Shown in pieces: positions 7,292-17,201 of a stretch of 64,000 nucleotides of DNA. The DNA is taken from positions 434,001 through 498,000 of the forward strand of contig NZ_BJFN01000002.1 of NCBI RefSeq assembly GCF_014189855.1. The letters are read 5' to 3'. Source of the stretch: Buttiauxella sp. A111 (GTDB lineage: Bacteria > Pseudomonadota > Gammaproteobacteria > Enterobacterales > Enterobacteriaceae). The notes under the pieces are model-generated. The model had not been told where the DNA came from. It searched no databases and was given only the letters and a program-made list of their open reading frames with translations. The position numbers and the translations under genes are program-made. Each line of letters begins with the position of its first letter. Positions within the stretch are counted from its first letter, which is position 1.

Positions 7292-8998
7292 ATGAGTGGA
7301 TGTGGCGGATGTGCCAGTTGTGGCACGCATTTCAACCCAATCCTTGAAGGTGACGACGGCGCGCTAAAACGTGCGCTGTATAAATCCATGGGGCATACCG
7401 ACGAGCAATTACGCAAACCGGTGATTGCCGTGGTTAACAGTTACACCAATGCAACCGCAGGTCATGCCAACCTGAATGAACTCACGGCAAAAGTGTTGGA
7501 AGGTATTGAAGAAGCCGGTGGTGTTGGCATGGTGTTTGGCACCATCGCGCCGTGCGACGGCATTGCAGAAGGGCATCTGGGGATGCGTTATATCCTCGCC
7601 GCCCGCGAGGTGATTACCGCGTCCATCGAAGTGATGATGCGCGCCCACCGTTTTGACGGCATGGTGCTGCTCGGTTCGTGCGATAAAATCGTACCCGCAA
7701 TGCTCATGGCGGCCGCGCGGCTGGATATCCCGGCGATTATGGTCAACGGCGGCCCGATGTATCCAGCTGAATACAAAGGCAAACACTGGGACGGTAACAT
7801 TGTAACCGAAGCCATTGGCTGGAAAAAACGCGGTGAAATCAGCGAGGAAGAATTCGCTCATATTGAAAACATCGCAGAACCTGGGCCGGGTTCATGCACC
7901 ATGTACGGCACGGCGAACACCATGTGCTGTATTGGTGAAGTGCTGGGCATGAGCCTGCCGGGCAGCAGTACCTTGCCAGCTGTCTCGCAAGAACGCCGCG
8001 ATTGCGCCGTAGAAACTGGCCGTCAGGCGGTGGAACTGGTGCTAAATGGCGTGAATGCTCGCCAGATTATTACGGCGGAATCTATTCATAACGCGATGGT
8101 TTATCTGCTGGCAACCGGTGGCTCAACCAACGCGATTCTGCATCTCCAGGCGATTTATTACGAAGCCGAACTGGGCCATCTGCCGCTTTCAGCCTTTGAC
8201 AAACTGAGCCACAAGGTTCCGTTGGTTGCCTCACTTTACCCAGCTTCTGAGCACGACATGATCGACTTCTGGGAAGCAGGTGGCGTGCAGGCAGTGGAGC
8301 ATGAAATCAGCACACTGATGCATCTGGACGCACTGACTGTCGCGGGTAAAACCAAACGCGAATTGCATGCCGAAGGAAAACGCAGCTGCCGCCCGGAAGT
8401 CATCCATACGCTCGCGATTCCAGTGCGTAACGAAGCGGGCGTCGCCGTGCTTCACGGCAATCTTTCTCCGCTGGGTTGTGTGGTGAAACCTGCGGCGGTA
8501 CCGGAAAACCTGATGGTATTCCGTGGCCCGGCGGTGGTGTTCAACAGTGAGCAAGAATCCGTTGATGCGATTATGTCCGGGGAAATCAAACCGGGCAGCG
8601 TGCTGGTGTTGCGTTATGAAGGGCCAAAAGGCGGGCCTGGCATGCCGGAAATGTACAAGCCAATGAAATCCCTGGAAGGCATGGGGCTTTCCGATACCTG
8701 CGCGCTGATCACCGATGGGCGTTTTTCTGGATCCAACCGCGGGTTATTTGTCGGCCATATTTCGCCTGAAGCGGTGGATGGCGGTGAACTGGGTCTGGTG
8801 GAAGACGGTGACGAAATCTCGATTGATATTCCAACACGTATGCTGACGTTACACGTTTCCGAAGAAATCCTGGCCACACGTCGTGAAAACTGGAAGCCAG
8901 TGAACAAAGAAGTACCGCGTGGTTTCCTGCGTTTGTATCGCCGTTGGGCGTTGCCAGCCGCTCAAGGTGCGGTGCTGGCAGACAGGGAGGATGACTAA
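7292..8998 (+). CDS. IlvD/Edd-family iron-sulfur sugar-acid dehydratase
   Basis: Belongs to the dihydroxyacid/6-phosphogluconate dehydratase family, which removes water from a 2,3-dihydroxy acid using a [2Fe-2S] or [4Fe-4S] cluster plus Mg2+. C130 in GSCDK, with the next lysine K132 a probable carbamylated Mg ligand, and C202 in PGPGSCTMYGTANTM are cluster ligands; the catalytic serine lies in ITDGRFSGSNRG. The N-terminus is unusual, with Cys at 4, 7 and 10. At 568 aa it is about IlvD length and shorter than YjhG/YagF (about 655). Beside dgoKA it most likely makes 2-keto-3-deoxyaldonate from galactonate or a stereochemically similar acid, replacing the enolase-type DgoD, which is absent. Its stop overlaps the next start (TAATG). 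Confidence 0.88.
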   Translation: MSGCGGCASCGTHFNPILEGDDGALKRALYKSMGHTDEQLRKPVIAVVNSYTNATAGHANLNELTAKVLEGIEEAGGVGMVFGTIAPCDGIAEGHLGMRYILAAREVITASIEVMMRAHRFDGMVLLGSCDKIVPAMLMAAARLDIPAIMVNGGPMYPAEYKGKHWDGNIVTEAIGWKKRGEISEEEFAHIENIAEPGPGSCTMYGTANTMCCIGEVLGMSLPGSSTLPAVSQERRDCAVETGRQAVELVLNGVNARQIITAESIHNAMVYLLATGGSTNAILHLQAIYYEAELGHLPLSAFDKLSHKVPLVASLYPASEHDMIDFWEAGGVQAVEHEISTLMHLDALTVAGKTKRELHAEGKRSCRPEVIHTLAIPVRNEAGVAVLHGNLSPLGCVVKPAAVPENLMVFRGPAVVFNSEQESVDAIMSGEIKPGSVLVLRYEGPKGGPGMPEMYKPMKSLEGMGLSDTCALITDGRFSGSNRGLFVGHISPEAVDGGELGLVEDGDEISIDIPTRMLTLHVSEEILATRRENWKPVNKEVPRGFLRLYRRWALPAAQGAVLADREDD

Positions 8999-9903
8999 TG
9001 GCTAAGCACTTTACCGCGCAGGAAATTGTTGGCGTTAACCCGATTACCGCCATGCCATTTACCACCAGCGGAGAGATTGACGAACACAGTTTTGTGCGTC
9101 TGCTGGAACATCTCTCCACCAGTGGCGCGCAAGGCACTACGCTGTTCGGCATCGCCAGTGAGTTTCCAAAGTTGCATGACATGGAACGTGACCGCCTGGC
9201 GCAAGTGTTTGTTTCAACGCTGGCGGGCAGCCCGCTTTACCGGGCGATGTCGGTCACCGACCACAGCACCGAGCTTGCCGTGAAACGCGCACGTGACTAC
9301 GCAAAATTGGGCGTGGACGTGCTAATGCTTCTCCCACCCTTTTTCCTGAGCCCGAGTCCACAGGCAATTCAGGAACATATTTTTGCGGTGTTGGAAGCGG
9401 TAGATATTCCGGTCATGGTGCAGTACGCGCCGGGTGAAACCGGTTTGCCGATAACACCCGAGCAAATGGCAGAGATCGCCGCGCGTTACCCGCATGCGGT
9501 ATTTAAAATCGAGTGTAATCCACCGGTGGATTACACTCGCGAGTTCTTAAGCAAAGCGCCGCAGGCCAGCGTACTCAACGGTTACGCCGGGCTGTATATG
9601 CTGCAAATGCTGGCGGCAGGCGGCAAAGGCGTGATGCCTGGCTGTTCATTTACCGAAGCCTACGTGCGTATTTATCGCCACTGGCAAAACGGCGAACAGC
9701 AGCAGGCCGAAGCATTGCATCAGGCGCTGCTGCCGTACATCCAGCGCTGGATGACCCATTGTGAATACATCATTCAGGTTGAGAAAACGATTCTCGCGCG
9801 GCGTGGGATTATTGCGACCGACTACTGCCGCCGCCCAGGCTGGCAGTTGACCGCCGAAGATAGCCAATTAATCGACCGCTTCCTTTCCGATTTCCTACTC
9901 TAA
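8998..9903 (+). CDS. DapA-family (dihydrodipicolinate synthase-like) pyruvate aldolase
   Basis: A class I pyruvate-dependent aldolase TIM barrel of 301 aa. The Schiff-base lysine is K170 (VFKIEC), the catalytic tyrosine Y143 (VQYAPGETG), and the substrate loop is GTTLFGIASEF, where DapA has GTTGES, so it is not housekeeping lysine biosynthesis. Relatives such as E. coli YagE and YjhH cleave 2-keto-3-deoxyaldonates without phosphorylation. It overlaps the dehydratase stop by one base, which suggests the two act in sequence: dehydratase product cleaved to pyruvate plus an aldehyde. Having this as well as DgoA gives the cluster two possible exits, phosphorylated and non-phosphorylated. The real substrate is unknown. 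Confidence 0.87.
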   Translation: MAKHFTAQEIVGVNPITAMPFTTSGEIDEHSFVRLLEHLSTSGAQGTTLFGIASEFPKLHDMERDRLAQVFVSTLAGSPLYRAMSVTDHSTELAVKRARDYAKLGVDVLMLLPPFFLSPSPQAIQEHIFAVLEAVDIPVMVQYAPGETGLPITPEQMAEIAARYPHAVFKIECNPPVDYTREFLSKAPQASVLNGYAGLYMLQMLAAGGKGVMPGCSFTEAYVRIYRHWQNGEQQQAEALHQALLPYIQRWMTHCEYIIQVEKTILARRGIIATDYCRRPGWQLTAEDSQLIDRFLSDFLL

Positions 9904-9907
9904 ACTT

Positions 9908-9931
9908 AAGCTGCGGCGAGCCCGCAGCTTT
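9908..9931 (+). terminator. Hairpin with short T-run before the SDR gene
   Basis: AAGCTGCGG (9908-9916) pairs with CCGCAGCTT (9922-9930) across a five-base loop and runs into a short T-run. It looks like a weak intrinsic terminator or attenuator placed directly in front of the SDR gene, whose GAGG ribosome site begins four bases later. It would reduce SDR expression relative to the upstream genes. Confidence 0.55.
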
Positions 9932-9943
9932 TTGAGGTTTATT

Positions 9944-10726
9944 ATGAGCAATCAAAAATCCGCACGCGTAGTGATTGTGACCGGGACCAGCCAGGGCATC
10001 GGCCAGGCTATCGCGCAAACCTTTTTAGATAACGGCGATATTGTTATTGGCTGCGCGTTTTCACCGCTGGAGAAAGCGCCTCGAGCCCAGAAAATGCTGG
10101 CTGAAAATCCCGAGCGCTATTTCTATTTTTCCGTCGACGTCACCAAAACCGAGTCGATCAAACAGTTCGTCAGCGACGCGGAAAAACTGTTTGGCCGTAT
10201 TGATGTGGTGGTGTCCAACGCCGGGAAAAACGTCTTCAAAGGGATCGATTGTGAAGTGAGTGATTGGGCGCACAACTTTGATCTTAACCTGCGCTCCCAC
10301 TGGTATCTGGCGAAATGCGCCCGCCCGGCGCTTGCCAAAAGCAAAGGCACGATCCTGGTGATCACTTCCAATCACGCGTTTTCCACCATGCCAGGCTGTG
10401 CGCCGTATAACATTAGCAAACGCGCCCTGCTTTCACTGGTACAAAGCCTGACTATCGAATGGGGGCCAGAGATTCGTACCGTGGGTATTGCGCCAGGTTT
10501 TATTGATACCGACGGTAACCAGGTATGGTTTGATTCTCATGCTGATGGAAAATCGGCGCGTGAAAAAACCATCAAAAAGCACCCGGTTGGGCGTATTGGA
10601 CAGCCGGAAGAAGTGGGTGATTTGTGCCTGTTTTTAGCCAGCGATAAAGCCGGTTTTATTGCGGGAACCACGATTGTGATGGACGGCGGGCGCAGTGCGA
10701 TCATGCAGGATGAAGACGACGAATAG
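9944..10726 (+). CDS. Short-chain dehydrogenase/reductase, probable aldose dehydrogenase
   Basis: Classical SDR of 260 aa with a Rossmann TGTSQGIG loop (residues 13-20), NAG at 92-94 and the catalytic triad S142, Y155, K159 (YNISK); the C-terminal SDKAGFIAGTTIVMDGG is typical. ATG at 9944 has GAGG six bases upstream and is preferred over an upstream TTG. The Asp of DVT fits NAD(P) binding, but the cofactor cannot be decided from sequence. As last gene of a cluster with a lactonase and a sugar porter, the simplest role is oxidation of the imported aldose to its lactone. The alternative is reduction of the aldehyde released by the DapA-type aldolase. Followed by a strong terminator. Confidence 0.83.
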   Translation: MSNQKSARVVIVTGTSQGIGQAIAQTFLDNGDIVIGCAFSPLEKAPRAQKMLAENPERYFYFSVDVTKTESIKQFVSDAEKLFGRIDVVVSNAGKNVFKGIDCEVSDWAHNFDLNLRSHWYLAKCARPALAKSKGTILVITSNHAFSTMPGCAPYNISKRALLSLVQSLTIEWGPEIRTVGIAPGFIDTDGNQVWFDSHADGKSAREKTIKKHPVGRIGQPEEVGDLCLFLASDKAGFIAGTTIVMDGGRSAIMQDEDDE

Positions 10727-10732
10727 CCAAAA

Positions 10733-10758
10733 AAATGGGGAGCCAAAGCTCCCCATTT
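10733..10758. terminator. Bidirectional terminator between the sugar-acid cluster and ispH
   Basis: AAATGGGGAGC (10733-10743) and GCTCCCCATTT (10748-10758) form an 11-bp stem with a CAAA loop. Read leftward the stem is followed by seven T residues, a strong end for the ribF-ileS-lspA-fkpB-ispH operon. Read rightward the tail is weaker but sufficient to end the sugar-acid operon. Confidence 0.88.
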
Positions 10759-10768
10759 GATGGTGTTA

Positions 10769-10806
10769 TATACCCAAAATAATTCGAGTTGCTTGAAGTA
10801 TGACGG
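10769..10806. repeat. Internally deleted ERIC element (about 38 bp)
   Basis: The left end TATACCCAAAATAATTCGAG is joined directly to the right end TTGCTTGAAGTATGACGGG. Both ends match the full ERIC copies at 46930 and 57942, but the roughly 85-bp middle is missing. It lies between the terminator and the ispH stop. Confidence 0.75.
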
Positions 10807-10820
10807 GAATAAGTGCGGTA

Positions 10821-11771
10821 TTACTGGACTTCTTTGATATCCAGTCGCAATTCGCGCGGCACTTCGAAAATAATATTTTCTTCGCGTCCGACGAGCTCAC
10901 GGGCTTCGCTGCCGCCGAGTTCGCGCAAACGTGCCAGAACGTTTTGCACCAGAATATCTGGCGCGGACGCGCCCGCAGTAACACCCACACAGGTAGCACC
11001 TTTAACCCACTCTTCCTGGATATCCGTCGCATCATCAATCAGATACGCCGCTTTCCCCATACGCTGCGCAAGTTCGGCAAGACGGTTGGAGTTAGAAGAG
11101 TTTTTCGAGCCAACAACCAGCACGACATCGGCTTCATCTGCCAAAGCTCGCACTGCTTCCTGACGGTTAGTGGTGGCGTAGCAAATGTCGTCTTTACGCG
11201 GGCCGATGATTTTCGGGAAGCGTTTACGCAACGCGTCAATCACGTCAGAAGTGTCATCCACAGAGAGCGTGGTCTGGGTCATAAACGAAAGTTTGGCTTC
11301 GTTTTTCACATCCAGCTTGCTGACATCTTCCGGTGATTCGACCAGGTACATTCCCCCTTTCGGGTTGCTGTACTGACCCATGGTGCCTTCCACCTCTGGG
11401 TGGCCGGCATGGCCAATCAGAATGGACTCTTCACCACGACGGCTGGCGCGAGCCACTTCCATATGCACTTTGGTGACTAATGGGCAGGTCGCATCAAACA
11501 CGGTTAAATCACGGCCTTTGGCTTCGCTACGCACAGCCTGGGAAACTCCGTGAGCCGAGAAAATCAGGATTGCGCCATCTGGCACTTCACTAATTTGTTC
11601 GATGAAAATAGCCCCGCGCTCACGCAGGCTGTCTACCACGTAACGGTTATGCACCACTTCGTGGCGGACATAAATTGGCGCGCCGTAAATGGCCAGCGCG
11701 TTTTCAACAATGCTGATAGCGCGGTCTACCCCGGCACAAAAACCCCGAGGGTTAGCCAACAGGATCTGCAT
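10821..11771 (-). CDS. ispH: 4-hydroxy-3-methylbut-2-enyl diphosphate reductase
   Basis: Last enzyme of the MEP isoprenoid pathway, reducing HMBPP to IPP and DMAPP with a [4Fe-4S] cluster. The cluster cysteines are C12 (RGFCAGV), C96 ([11 protein letters not shown]) and one in the NRQEA[15 protein letters not shown] region of the third domain. 316 aa, the same as E. coli IspH. The start lies inside the fkpB 3' end with a 20-base overlap, so the two are translationally coupled. In E. coli rihC follows directly; here the operon ends at a strong terminator and unrelated genes follow. Confidence 0.98.
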   Translation of the reverse strand: MQILLANPRGFCAGVDRAISIVENALAIYGAPIYVRHEVVHNRYVVDSLRERGAIFIEQISEVPDGAILIFSAHGVSQAVRSEAKGRDLTVFDATCPLVTKVHMEVARASRRGEESILIGHAGHPEVEGTMGQYSNPKGGMYLVESPEDVSKLDVKNEAKLSFMTQTTLSVDDTSDVIDALRKRFPKIIGPRKDDICYATTNRQEAVRALADEADVVLVVGSKNSSNSNRLAELAQRMGKAAYLIDDATDIQEEWVKGATCVGVTAGASAPDILVQNVLARLRELGGSEARELVGREENIIFEVPRELRLDIKEVQ

Positions 11772-12222
11772 TCAACGCCTCCAGTACCGGGTTAACTTCC
11801 AGTACTTCGATATCAAAATGAATGGTTTGCCCGGCCAGTGGGTGGTTAAAGTCAACGGTGATGGAATCCCCGTTAACTTCACGCACTACGCCAGGCATCT
11901 CGCTGCCATCCATTGCGGTGAACAACATAATTGCACCCGGCACCGGCTCGCCCGCGTCAATAAATTCACGACGCGAGAAATACTGGATCATGTCTGGGCT
12001 TGGAATACCAAACGCCGACTCCGGTGCCAAAGAGAATGCTTTCTTATCCCCTGCTTTCAAACCGACAAGCTGGTCTTCCATGCCTGGCGACAGCGTTTCG
12101 TCGCCCAGCGTGAAGAGTGCCGGCTTGCCATTATTGCGCGTTGACTCGGCAGTGGAACCATCTTCGAGTTTCAGCGTGAAATGCACCAAAACTCTGCTAT
12201 TGGCCTGGATAGACTCAGCCAT
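11752..12222 (-). CDS. fkpB: FKBP-type peptidyl-prolyl cis-trans isomerase FkpB (SlpA)
   Basis: SlyD-like FKBP with an FK506-binding fold interrupted by an insert-in-flap chaperone domain, which catalyses proline isomerisation in the cytoplasm. [37 protein letters not shown] and [13 protein letters not shown] are family blocks. It is 156 aa, slightly longer than E. coli FkpB (149), with the extra residues at the C-terminus running into ispH. Three bases separate it from the lspA stop. It sits within the ileS-lspA-ispH transcript, as throughout enterobacteria. Confidence 0.96.
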   Translation of the reverse strand: MAESIQANSRVLVHFTLKLEDGSTAESTRNNGKPALFTLGDETLSPGMEDQLVGLKAGDKKAFSLAPESAFGIPSPDMIQYFSRREFIDAGEPVPGAIMLFTAMDGSEMPGVVREVNGDSITVDFNHPLAGQTIHFDIEVLEVNPVLEALNADPVG

Positions 12223-12225
12223 GGA

Positions 12226-12732
12226 TTACCCTTTTTGCTTTGCGGGCTTGTCGGAGGAGACAAAGAACCCCTCCAAAACAATCAGCGCCGCACCGATACA
12301 GATTGCCGTATCGGCCAAATTAAACGTTGCGAAGTGCCAATCGCCGACATAAAAATCGATCATGTCGACCACAAAACCGTGCCACAAGCGATCAAACAGG
12401 TTGCCAAGTGCACCGCCAATAATTAAAGCATAGGCGATGTTATGCAGCTTCTGCGTTGCTTTGGAACGATACATCAGCACCGCCAGAATCACGCAAATAC
12501 CAATGGCGATTCCTGCAAAGAACCAGCGCTGCCATCCGCCTTTATCCGCAAGGAAACTAAACGCAGCACCATAGTTACGGGCGTAATGCAGGTTCAGCGA
12601 CGGGAACAGCGATACTGTGTCCCCCAGCATGAAATGCTGGAGGATCAGGTATTTGCTGCCCAGGTCGACGATAAGAACCACGACCACCAGCCACAGCCAA
12701 CGCAAACCAGTCGAACAAATCGATTTACTCAT
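12226..12732 (-). CDS. lspA: Lipoprotein signal peptidase (signal peptidase II)
   Basis: Inner-membrane aspartic protease that removes the signal peptide from diacylglyceryl prolipoproteins. Four hydrophobic helices are visible. The catalytic aspartates lie in the conserved [19 protein letters not shown] and FNLADTAI stretches, and NYGAAFSFL is the family motif before helix 2. 168 aa, near E. coli (164). The start overlaps the ileS stop as TGATG, indicating coupling. Confidence 0.97.
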   Translation of the reverse strand: MSKSICSTGLRWLWLVVVVLIVDLGSKYLILQHFMLGDTVSLFPSLNLHYARNYGAAFSFLADKGGWQRWFFAGIAIGICVILAVLMYRSKATQKLHNIAYALIIGGALGNLFDRLWHGFVVDMIDFYVGDWHFATFNLADTAICIGAALIVLEGFFVSSDKPAKQKG

Positions 12733-15548
12733 CAGGCAAACTTACGCTTTTCGCCGTCACCGGCTACGTTGGTGACACAGCGGCCACAGATTTCTGCGTG
12801 TTCCGCTACCTGACCGACGTCAGTGGTGTAATGCCAGCAGCGCGGGCACTTCTCACCATCGGCTTTACGCAGAGCCACTTTCAAACCTTTGAGGATTTCG
12901 CTTGGCTGAGCGTCTTCAGTTGCCTGCGCATAATCGGCAACTTCAGCACCAGAGGTCAACAGGACAAATCGTAATTCATCGCCGAGACTGTTGAGCTTCG
13001 CGGCCAGGTCGTTGTCGGCATACAGGGTGACTGCTGCTTCCAGAGAACCGCCCACACGCTTGTCAGCACGCGCTTGTTCGATAACTTTGTTCACTTCGCC
13101 ACGCACGGTTAACAGCGTGTCCCAGTAATCATTGTTCATCGTTTCGCTATCAGCCAAACCGAACAGACCCTCGTACCATTCGCCGGTGAAGACGTATTTC
13201 TCACGGTTACCAGGCAGGTAAGCCCAGATTTCGTCAGCGGTGAAGGACATGATCGGTGCCATCCAGCGAACCAGCGCCTCTGCAATGTGGAACAGAGCAG
13301 TCTGGCAGCTACGACGTGCAACACTGTCGGACTTCGCGGTGTACTGGCGATCTTTAATGATGTCGAGATAGAACGAGCCCATTTCGATGGAGCAGAAACG
13401 CATCAGGCGTTGCACCACTTCGTGGAAATCGTAGTTTTCGTAAGCCGCAAGGATATCGGCCTGCGCTTCTTGCGCACAACCCACTGCCCAGCGATCCAGT
13501 TTCACCATCTCTTCTGGTTTCACCATATCGGTTTCTGGATTGAAGCCGTTCAGGTTCGCCAGCAGGAAGCGTGCGGTGTTACGGATACGACGATAAGCGT
13601 CAGCAGCGCGTTTCAGGATTTCGTCAGAAACGGCCATTTCGCCGGTGTAATCCGTAGATGCCACCCACAGACGCAGAATATCCGCGCCCAGTTTGTTCAT
13701 CACATCTTGCGGAGAAACGGTGTTACCGATGGATTTGGACATTTTGCGGCCCTGACCATCAACGGTGAAACCGTGAGTCAGTACCTGGCGGTAAGGCGCT
13801 TTGCCTTTCATCGCAGTCGAAATCATCAGTGAAGACATGAACCAGCCGCGGTGCTGATCTGAACCTTCCAGATACATGTCTGCCGCGTGGCCATTGAATT
13901 CAGGGCGCACATCAACAACAGAGGAGTGCGTAGAACCGGAGTCGAACCACACGTCCAGGGTGTCTGGCACTTTGGTGTAGTTGTCAGCATCGTCGCCCAT
14001 GATGTCGCGTGGGTCGAGATCCCACCACGCCTGGATGCCGTCTTGCTCCACGCGTTTAGCGACTTCTTCCATCAGTTCCAACGTGCGCGGGTGCAGCTCT
14101 TCAGTGTCTTTGTGAACGAACAGAGACATTGGCACGCCCCAGGTACGCTGACGAGAGATACACCAGTCCGGACGGTTAGCGACCATCGATTCGATACGCG
14201 CCTGGCCCCAGTCAGGGATCCACTGCACGCCTTTGATCTCTTTCAGAGACTGCTCGCGCAGGCCTTTCTGATCCATGCTCACAAACCACTGAGGCGTTGC
14301 ACGGAAGATAATCGGCGTTTTGTGACGCCAGCAATGCGGGTAGCTGTGCAGCAGTTTTTCAACGTGCAGCAGAACGCCTTTATCACGCAGGATGTTGACC
14401 ACCAGGTCGTTCGCTTTGAAGACCTGAACACCGTCCAGTCCTTCATAAGTGCCTGGCAGATAGCAGCCATCCGGGCCAACCGGGTTAGCCACTTCCAGGC
14501 CGTATTTCTGGCCAATGACGTAGTCGTCCGGGCCGTGGCCAGGTGCTGTATGAACTGCACCCGTACCGGCTTCCAGCGTAACGTGCTCACCCAGAATCGC
14601 TGGAACGTCGAAATCTAAGAACGGGTGTTTGAAACGCATCAGGTCCAGTTCTGCACCTTTCACGGTGCCCAGAACTTGCCATTCGCCGATACCTGCGCTT
14701 TTCATTACGCTTTCGAGCAAATCTTTTGCCACGATCAGCGCCTGGCCATCAACCTGTACCAGCACGTATTCGAATTCTGCATTCAAAGAAACAGCGCGGT
14801 TAGCAGGCAGAGTCCACGGAGTGGTGGTCCAGATAACCAGAGATACCGGGCCATTAACTTGCGTTGCGCCAAACTTAGCTTTTACCGCGTCGGCATCAAC
14901 AGCATGGAAGTTAACAAAGATGGACGGCGAAGTTTTGTCGTAGTACTCAACTTCCGCTTCAGCCAGCGCTGAACGGCAGTCGACGCACCAGTGAACAGGT
15001 TTAGCCCCTTTATGCAGGTGGCCATTACCCACGATTTTGCCGAGCGCACGGATGATGTTCGCTTCGGTTTTGAAATCCATCGTCAGGTACGGACGTGACC
15101 AGTCGCCCAACACACCCAGACGGATGAAGTCAGCACGTTGACCATCAACTTGTTCTGCCGCGTATTTACGACAGGCTGCACGGAATTCCGCCGCAGACAC
15201 TTTCTCGCCTGGCTTACCAATAAGCTGCTCAACTTTCAGCTCGATAGGCAGACCGTGGCAGTCCCAACCTGGCACATACGGGGAATCAAAACCGCTCAGT
15301 CCTTTGGACTTCACGATAATGTCTTTCAGAATCTTGTTTACTGAGTGACCAATATGAATGTTGCCGTTCGCGTATGGAGGGCCATCATGCAAAATGAAGG
15401 ATTTTTTGCCTTTCTTTGCATTACGGATGATGCCGTACAGGTCATCATCATTCCAGCGAGCCAGCATGCCCGGTTCACGTTTAGCGAGATCGCCACGCAT
15501 CGGGAACCCTGTTTCCGGTAAATTCAGGGTAGATTTAAAGTCACTCAT
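12732..15548 (-). CDS. ileS: Isoleucyl-tRNA synthetase
   Basis: Class I aminoacyl-tRNA synthetase, 938 aa as in E. coli. The HIGH motif is [11 protein letters not shown] (about residues 58-68) and the KMSKS loop [10 protein letters not shown] (about 600); the CP1 editing domain lies between, with [13 protein letters not shown] and the [12 protein letters not shown] editing-site stretch. The C-terminal zinc finger is CPRCWHYT plus CGRCV. It charges tRNA-Ile and hydrolyses Val-tRNA-Ile. It lies 28 bp after ribF in the same operon. Confidence 0.99.
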   Translation of the reverse strand: MSDFKSTLNLPETGFPMRGDLAKREPGMLARWNDDDLYGIIRNAKKGKKSFILHDGPPYANGNIHIGHSVNKILKDIIVKSKGLSGFDSPYVPGWDCHGLPIELKVEQLIGKPGEKVSAAEFRAACRKYAAEQVDGQRADFIRLGVLGDWSRPYLTMDFKTEANIIRALGKIVGNGHLHKGAKPVHWCVDCRSALAEAEVEYYDKTSPSIFVNFHAVDADAVKAKFGATQVNGPVSLVIWTTTPWTLPANRAVSLNAEFEYVLVQVDGQALIVAKDLLESVMKSAGIGEWQVLGTVKGAELDLMRFKHPFLDFDVPAILGEHVTLEAGTGAVHTAPGHGPDDYVIGQKYGLEVANPVGPDGCYLPGTYEGLDGVQVFKANDLVVNILRDKGVLLHVEKLLHSYPHCWRHKTPIIFRATPQWFVSMDQKGLREQSLKEIKGVQWIPDWGQARIESMVANRPDWCISRQRTWGVPMSLFVHKDTEELHPRTLELMEEVAKRVEQDGIQAWWDLDPRDIMGDDADNYTKVPDTLDVWFDSGSTHSSVVDVRPEFNGHAADMYLEGSDQHRGWFMSSLMISTAMKGKAPYRQVLTHGFTVDGQGRKMSKSIGNTVSPQDVMNKLGADILRLWVASTDYTGEMAVSDEILKRAADAYRRIRNTARFLLANLNGFNPETDMVKPEEMVKLDRWAVGCAQEAQADILAAYENYDFHEVVQRLMRFCSIEMGSFYLDIIKDRQYTAKSDSVARRSCQTALFHIAEALVRWMAPIMSFTADEIWAYLPGNREKYVFTGEWYEGLFGLADSETMNNDYWDTLLTVRGEVNKVIEQARADKRVGGSLEAAVTLYADNDLAAKLNSLGDELRFVLLTSGAEVADYAQATEDAQPSEILKGLKVALRKADGEKCPRCWHYTTDVGQVAEHAEICGRCVTNVAGDGEKRKFA

Positions 15549-15576
15549 TAGATTCTCAGTTCCGTAGTTAGCTTGC

Positions 15577-16509
15577 TCAGGTATTAGACCCGAAAAATTC
15601 GCGGGCGGTTACCACATCTTTGGCGATTTGCGCTTTCAGTTCATCAAGCGAAGCAAACCGTTGTTCATTACGTATTTTTTTACGCAGCACCACATCAATA
15701 TGGCGCCCATATAAGTCCATTGCAACGTCCAGCAAATGGACTTCTAACTGTTGACGCAAGCCCGCCACCGTTGGGCGTGTACCAATGTTGGCTACACCTG
15801 GCAGCAGTGTATCGCCAAGGCCTGCGACTTCTACCGCAAACACCCCTTTTACCGGGGATACCTGACGACGAAGCGGTAAATTCGCCGTTGGGAAACCAAT
15901 GGTTCTTCCTAGCTCATCGCCGTGGACAACTCGCCCGGAGATGCTAAACGGGTGACCGAGCAAACTCTCGGCCAAAGCTAAGTCGTCTTCGGCCAGAGCC
16001 TGACGCACCGCTGTACTGCTAATGCGCACACCACCCTCGCAGAAAGTTTGCGTGCTGGTGACGTCAAAGCCATATTCCAAGCCAGCCTTCTGTAATAACA
16101 AGAAATCCCCCTGGCGACCAGCGCCAAAGCGGAAATCATCCCCCACCGCGAGAAATTTTACCCCGAGGCGGTTAACCAACAGATCGCTGACGAAGTTTTG
16201 TGCAGTGAACGCCGCAAAGCGACGATCGAACCGTACGCATAGCACGTAGTCCACACCACATTCGGCCAGATAACGAAGCTTTTCGCGCAGTCGTGTCAGG
16301 CGCGCCGGAGCTTTATCGCCCGCGAACAATTCAAGCGGTTGCGGTTCAAAGATCATGACCATCACCGGCAGATTGCGCGCACGCCCTTCCGCACACAGCC
16401 CTTTTAACAGGGACTTGTGGCCTCGATGAACGCCATCGAAATTACCAATGGTGAGGACACACCCGTGGTGGTTCTGGCGTAAATTATGTATGCCGCGTAT
16501 CAGCTTCAT
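15577..16509 (-). CDS. ribF: Bifunctional riboflavin kinase/FAD synthetase
   Basis: Converts riboflavin to FMN and then FAD. The N-terminal nucleotidyltransferase domain has [10 protein letters not shown] (about residues 22-31) and the ISSTAVR loop. The C-terminal riboflavin-kinase domain begins around residue 185 with [22 protein letters not shown]. 310 aa compared with 313 in E. coli. It is the first gene of the ileS-lspA-fkpB-ispH transcript, divergent from rpsT, with its promoter in the gap that follows. Confidence 0.98.
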   Translation of the reverse strand: MKLIRGIHNLRQNHHGCVLTIGNFDGVHRGHKSLLKGLCAEGRARNLPVMVMIFEPQPLELFAGDKAPARLTRLREKLRYLAECGVDYVLCVRFDRRFAAFTAQNFVSDLLVNRLGVKFLAVGDDFRFGAGRQGDFLLLQKAGLEYGFDVTSTQTFCEGGVRISSTAVRQALAEDDLALAESLLGHPFSISGRVVHGDELGRTIGFPTANLPLRRQVSPVKGVFAVEVAGLGDTLLPGVANIGTRPTVAGLRQQLEVHLLDVAMDLYGRHIDVVLRKKIRNEQRFASLDELKAQIAKDVVTAREFFGSNT

Positions 16510-17100
<591 letters not shown>

Positions 17101-17122
17101 TCGCCTTTCTGTTGTTAGCTTG

Positions 17123-17150
17123 AAAAAAACCGGCTTATGCCGGTTTTTTT
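17123..17150. terminator. Bidirectional terminator between rpsT and nhaR
   Basis: AAAAAAACCGGC and GCCGGTTTTTTT form a symmetric stem around a TTAT loop, with A and T runs on both sides. It can end rpsT rightward and nhaR leftward. Confidence 0.92.
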
Positions 17151-17170
17151 ATATCTAAAATTCAGGCTGC

Positions 17171-17201
17171 TATACCCTATGCATCAAGAATGACGGGTAT
17201 C
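17171..17201. repeat. Minimal ERIC remnant overlapping the nhaR stop
   Basis: The two ERIC termini TATACCCTA and ATGACGGGTATC are separated by only about ten bases. The nhaR stop codon (17184-17186) and its last five to six codons lie inside this remnant, so the C-terminal residues of NhaR are repeat-derived. Confidence 0.65.

Noticed and set aside
8998-9903. Housekeeping dihydrodipicolinate synthase DapA
   Set aside because: The substrate loop is GTTLFG rather than GTTGES, and the gene lies in a sugar-acid operon.
1-10726. Mobile genetic island with integrase or insertion sequence
   Set aside because: No transposase, integrase, tRNA target or flanking direct repeats were seen; only an ERIC remnant marks one edge. 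Base composition does not look different by eye.
10800-11336. 178-codon plus-strand frame opposite ispH
   Set aside because: Shadow of ispH; ispH has all family motifs and expected length.
13287-14618. Long plus-strand open frames opposite ileS (181 and 243 codons)
   Set aside because: They are antisense shadows of a well-conserved essential gene, with no ribosome sites or recognisable domains.
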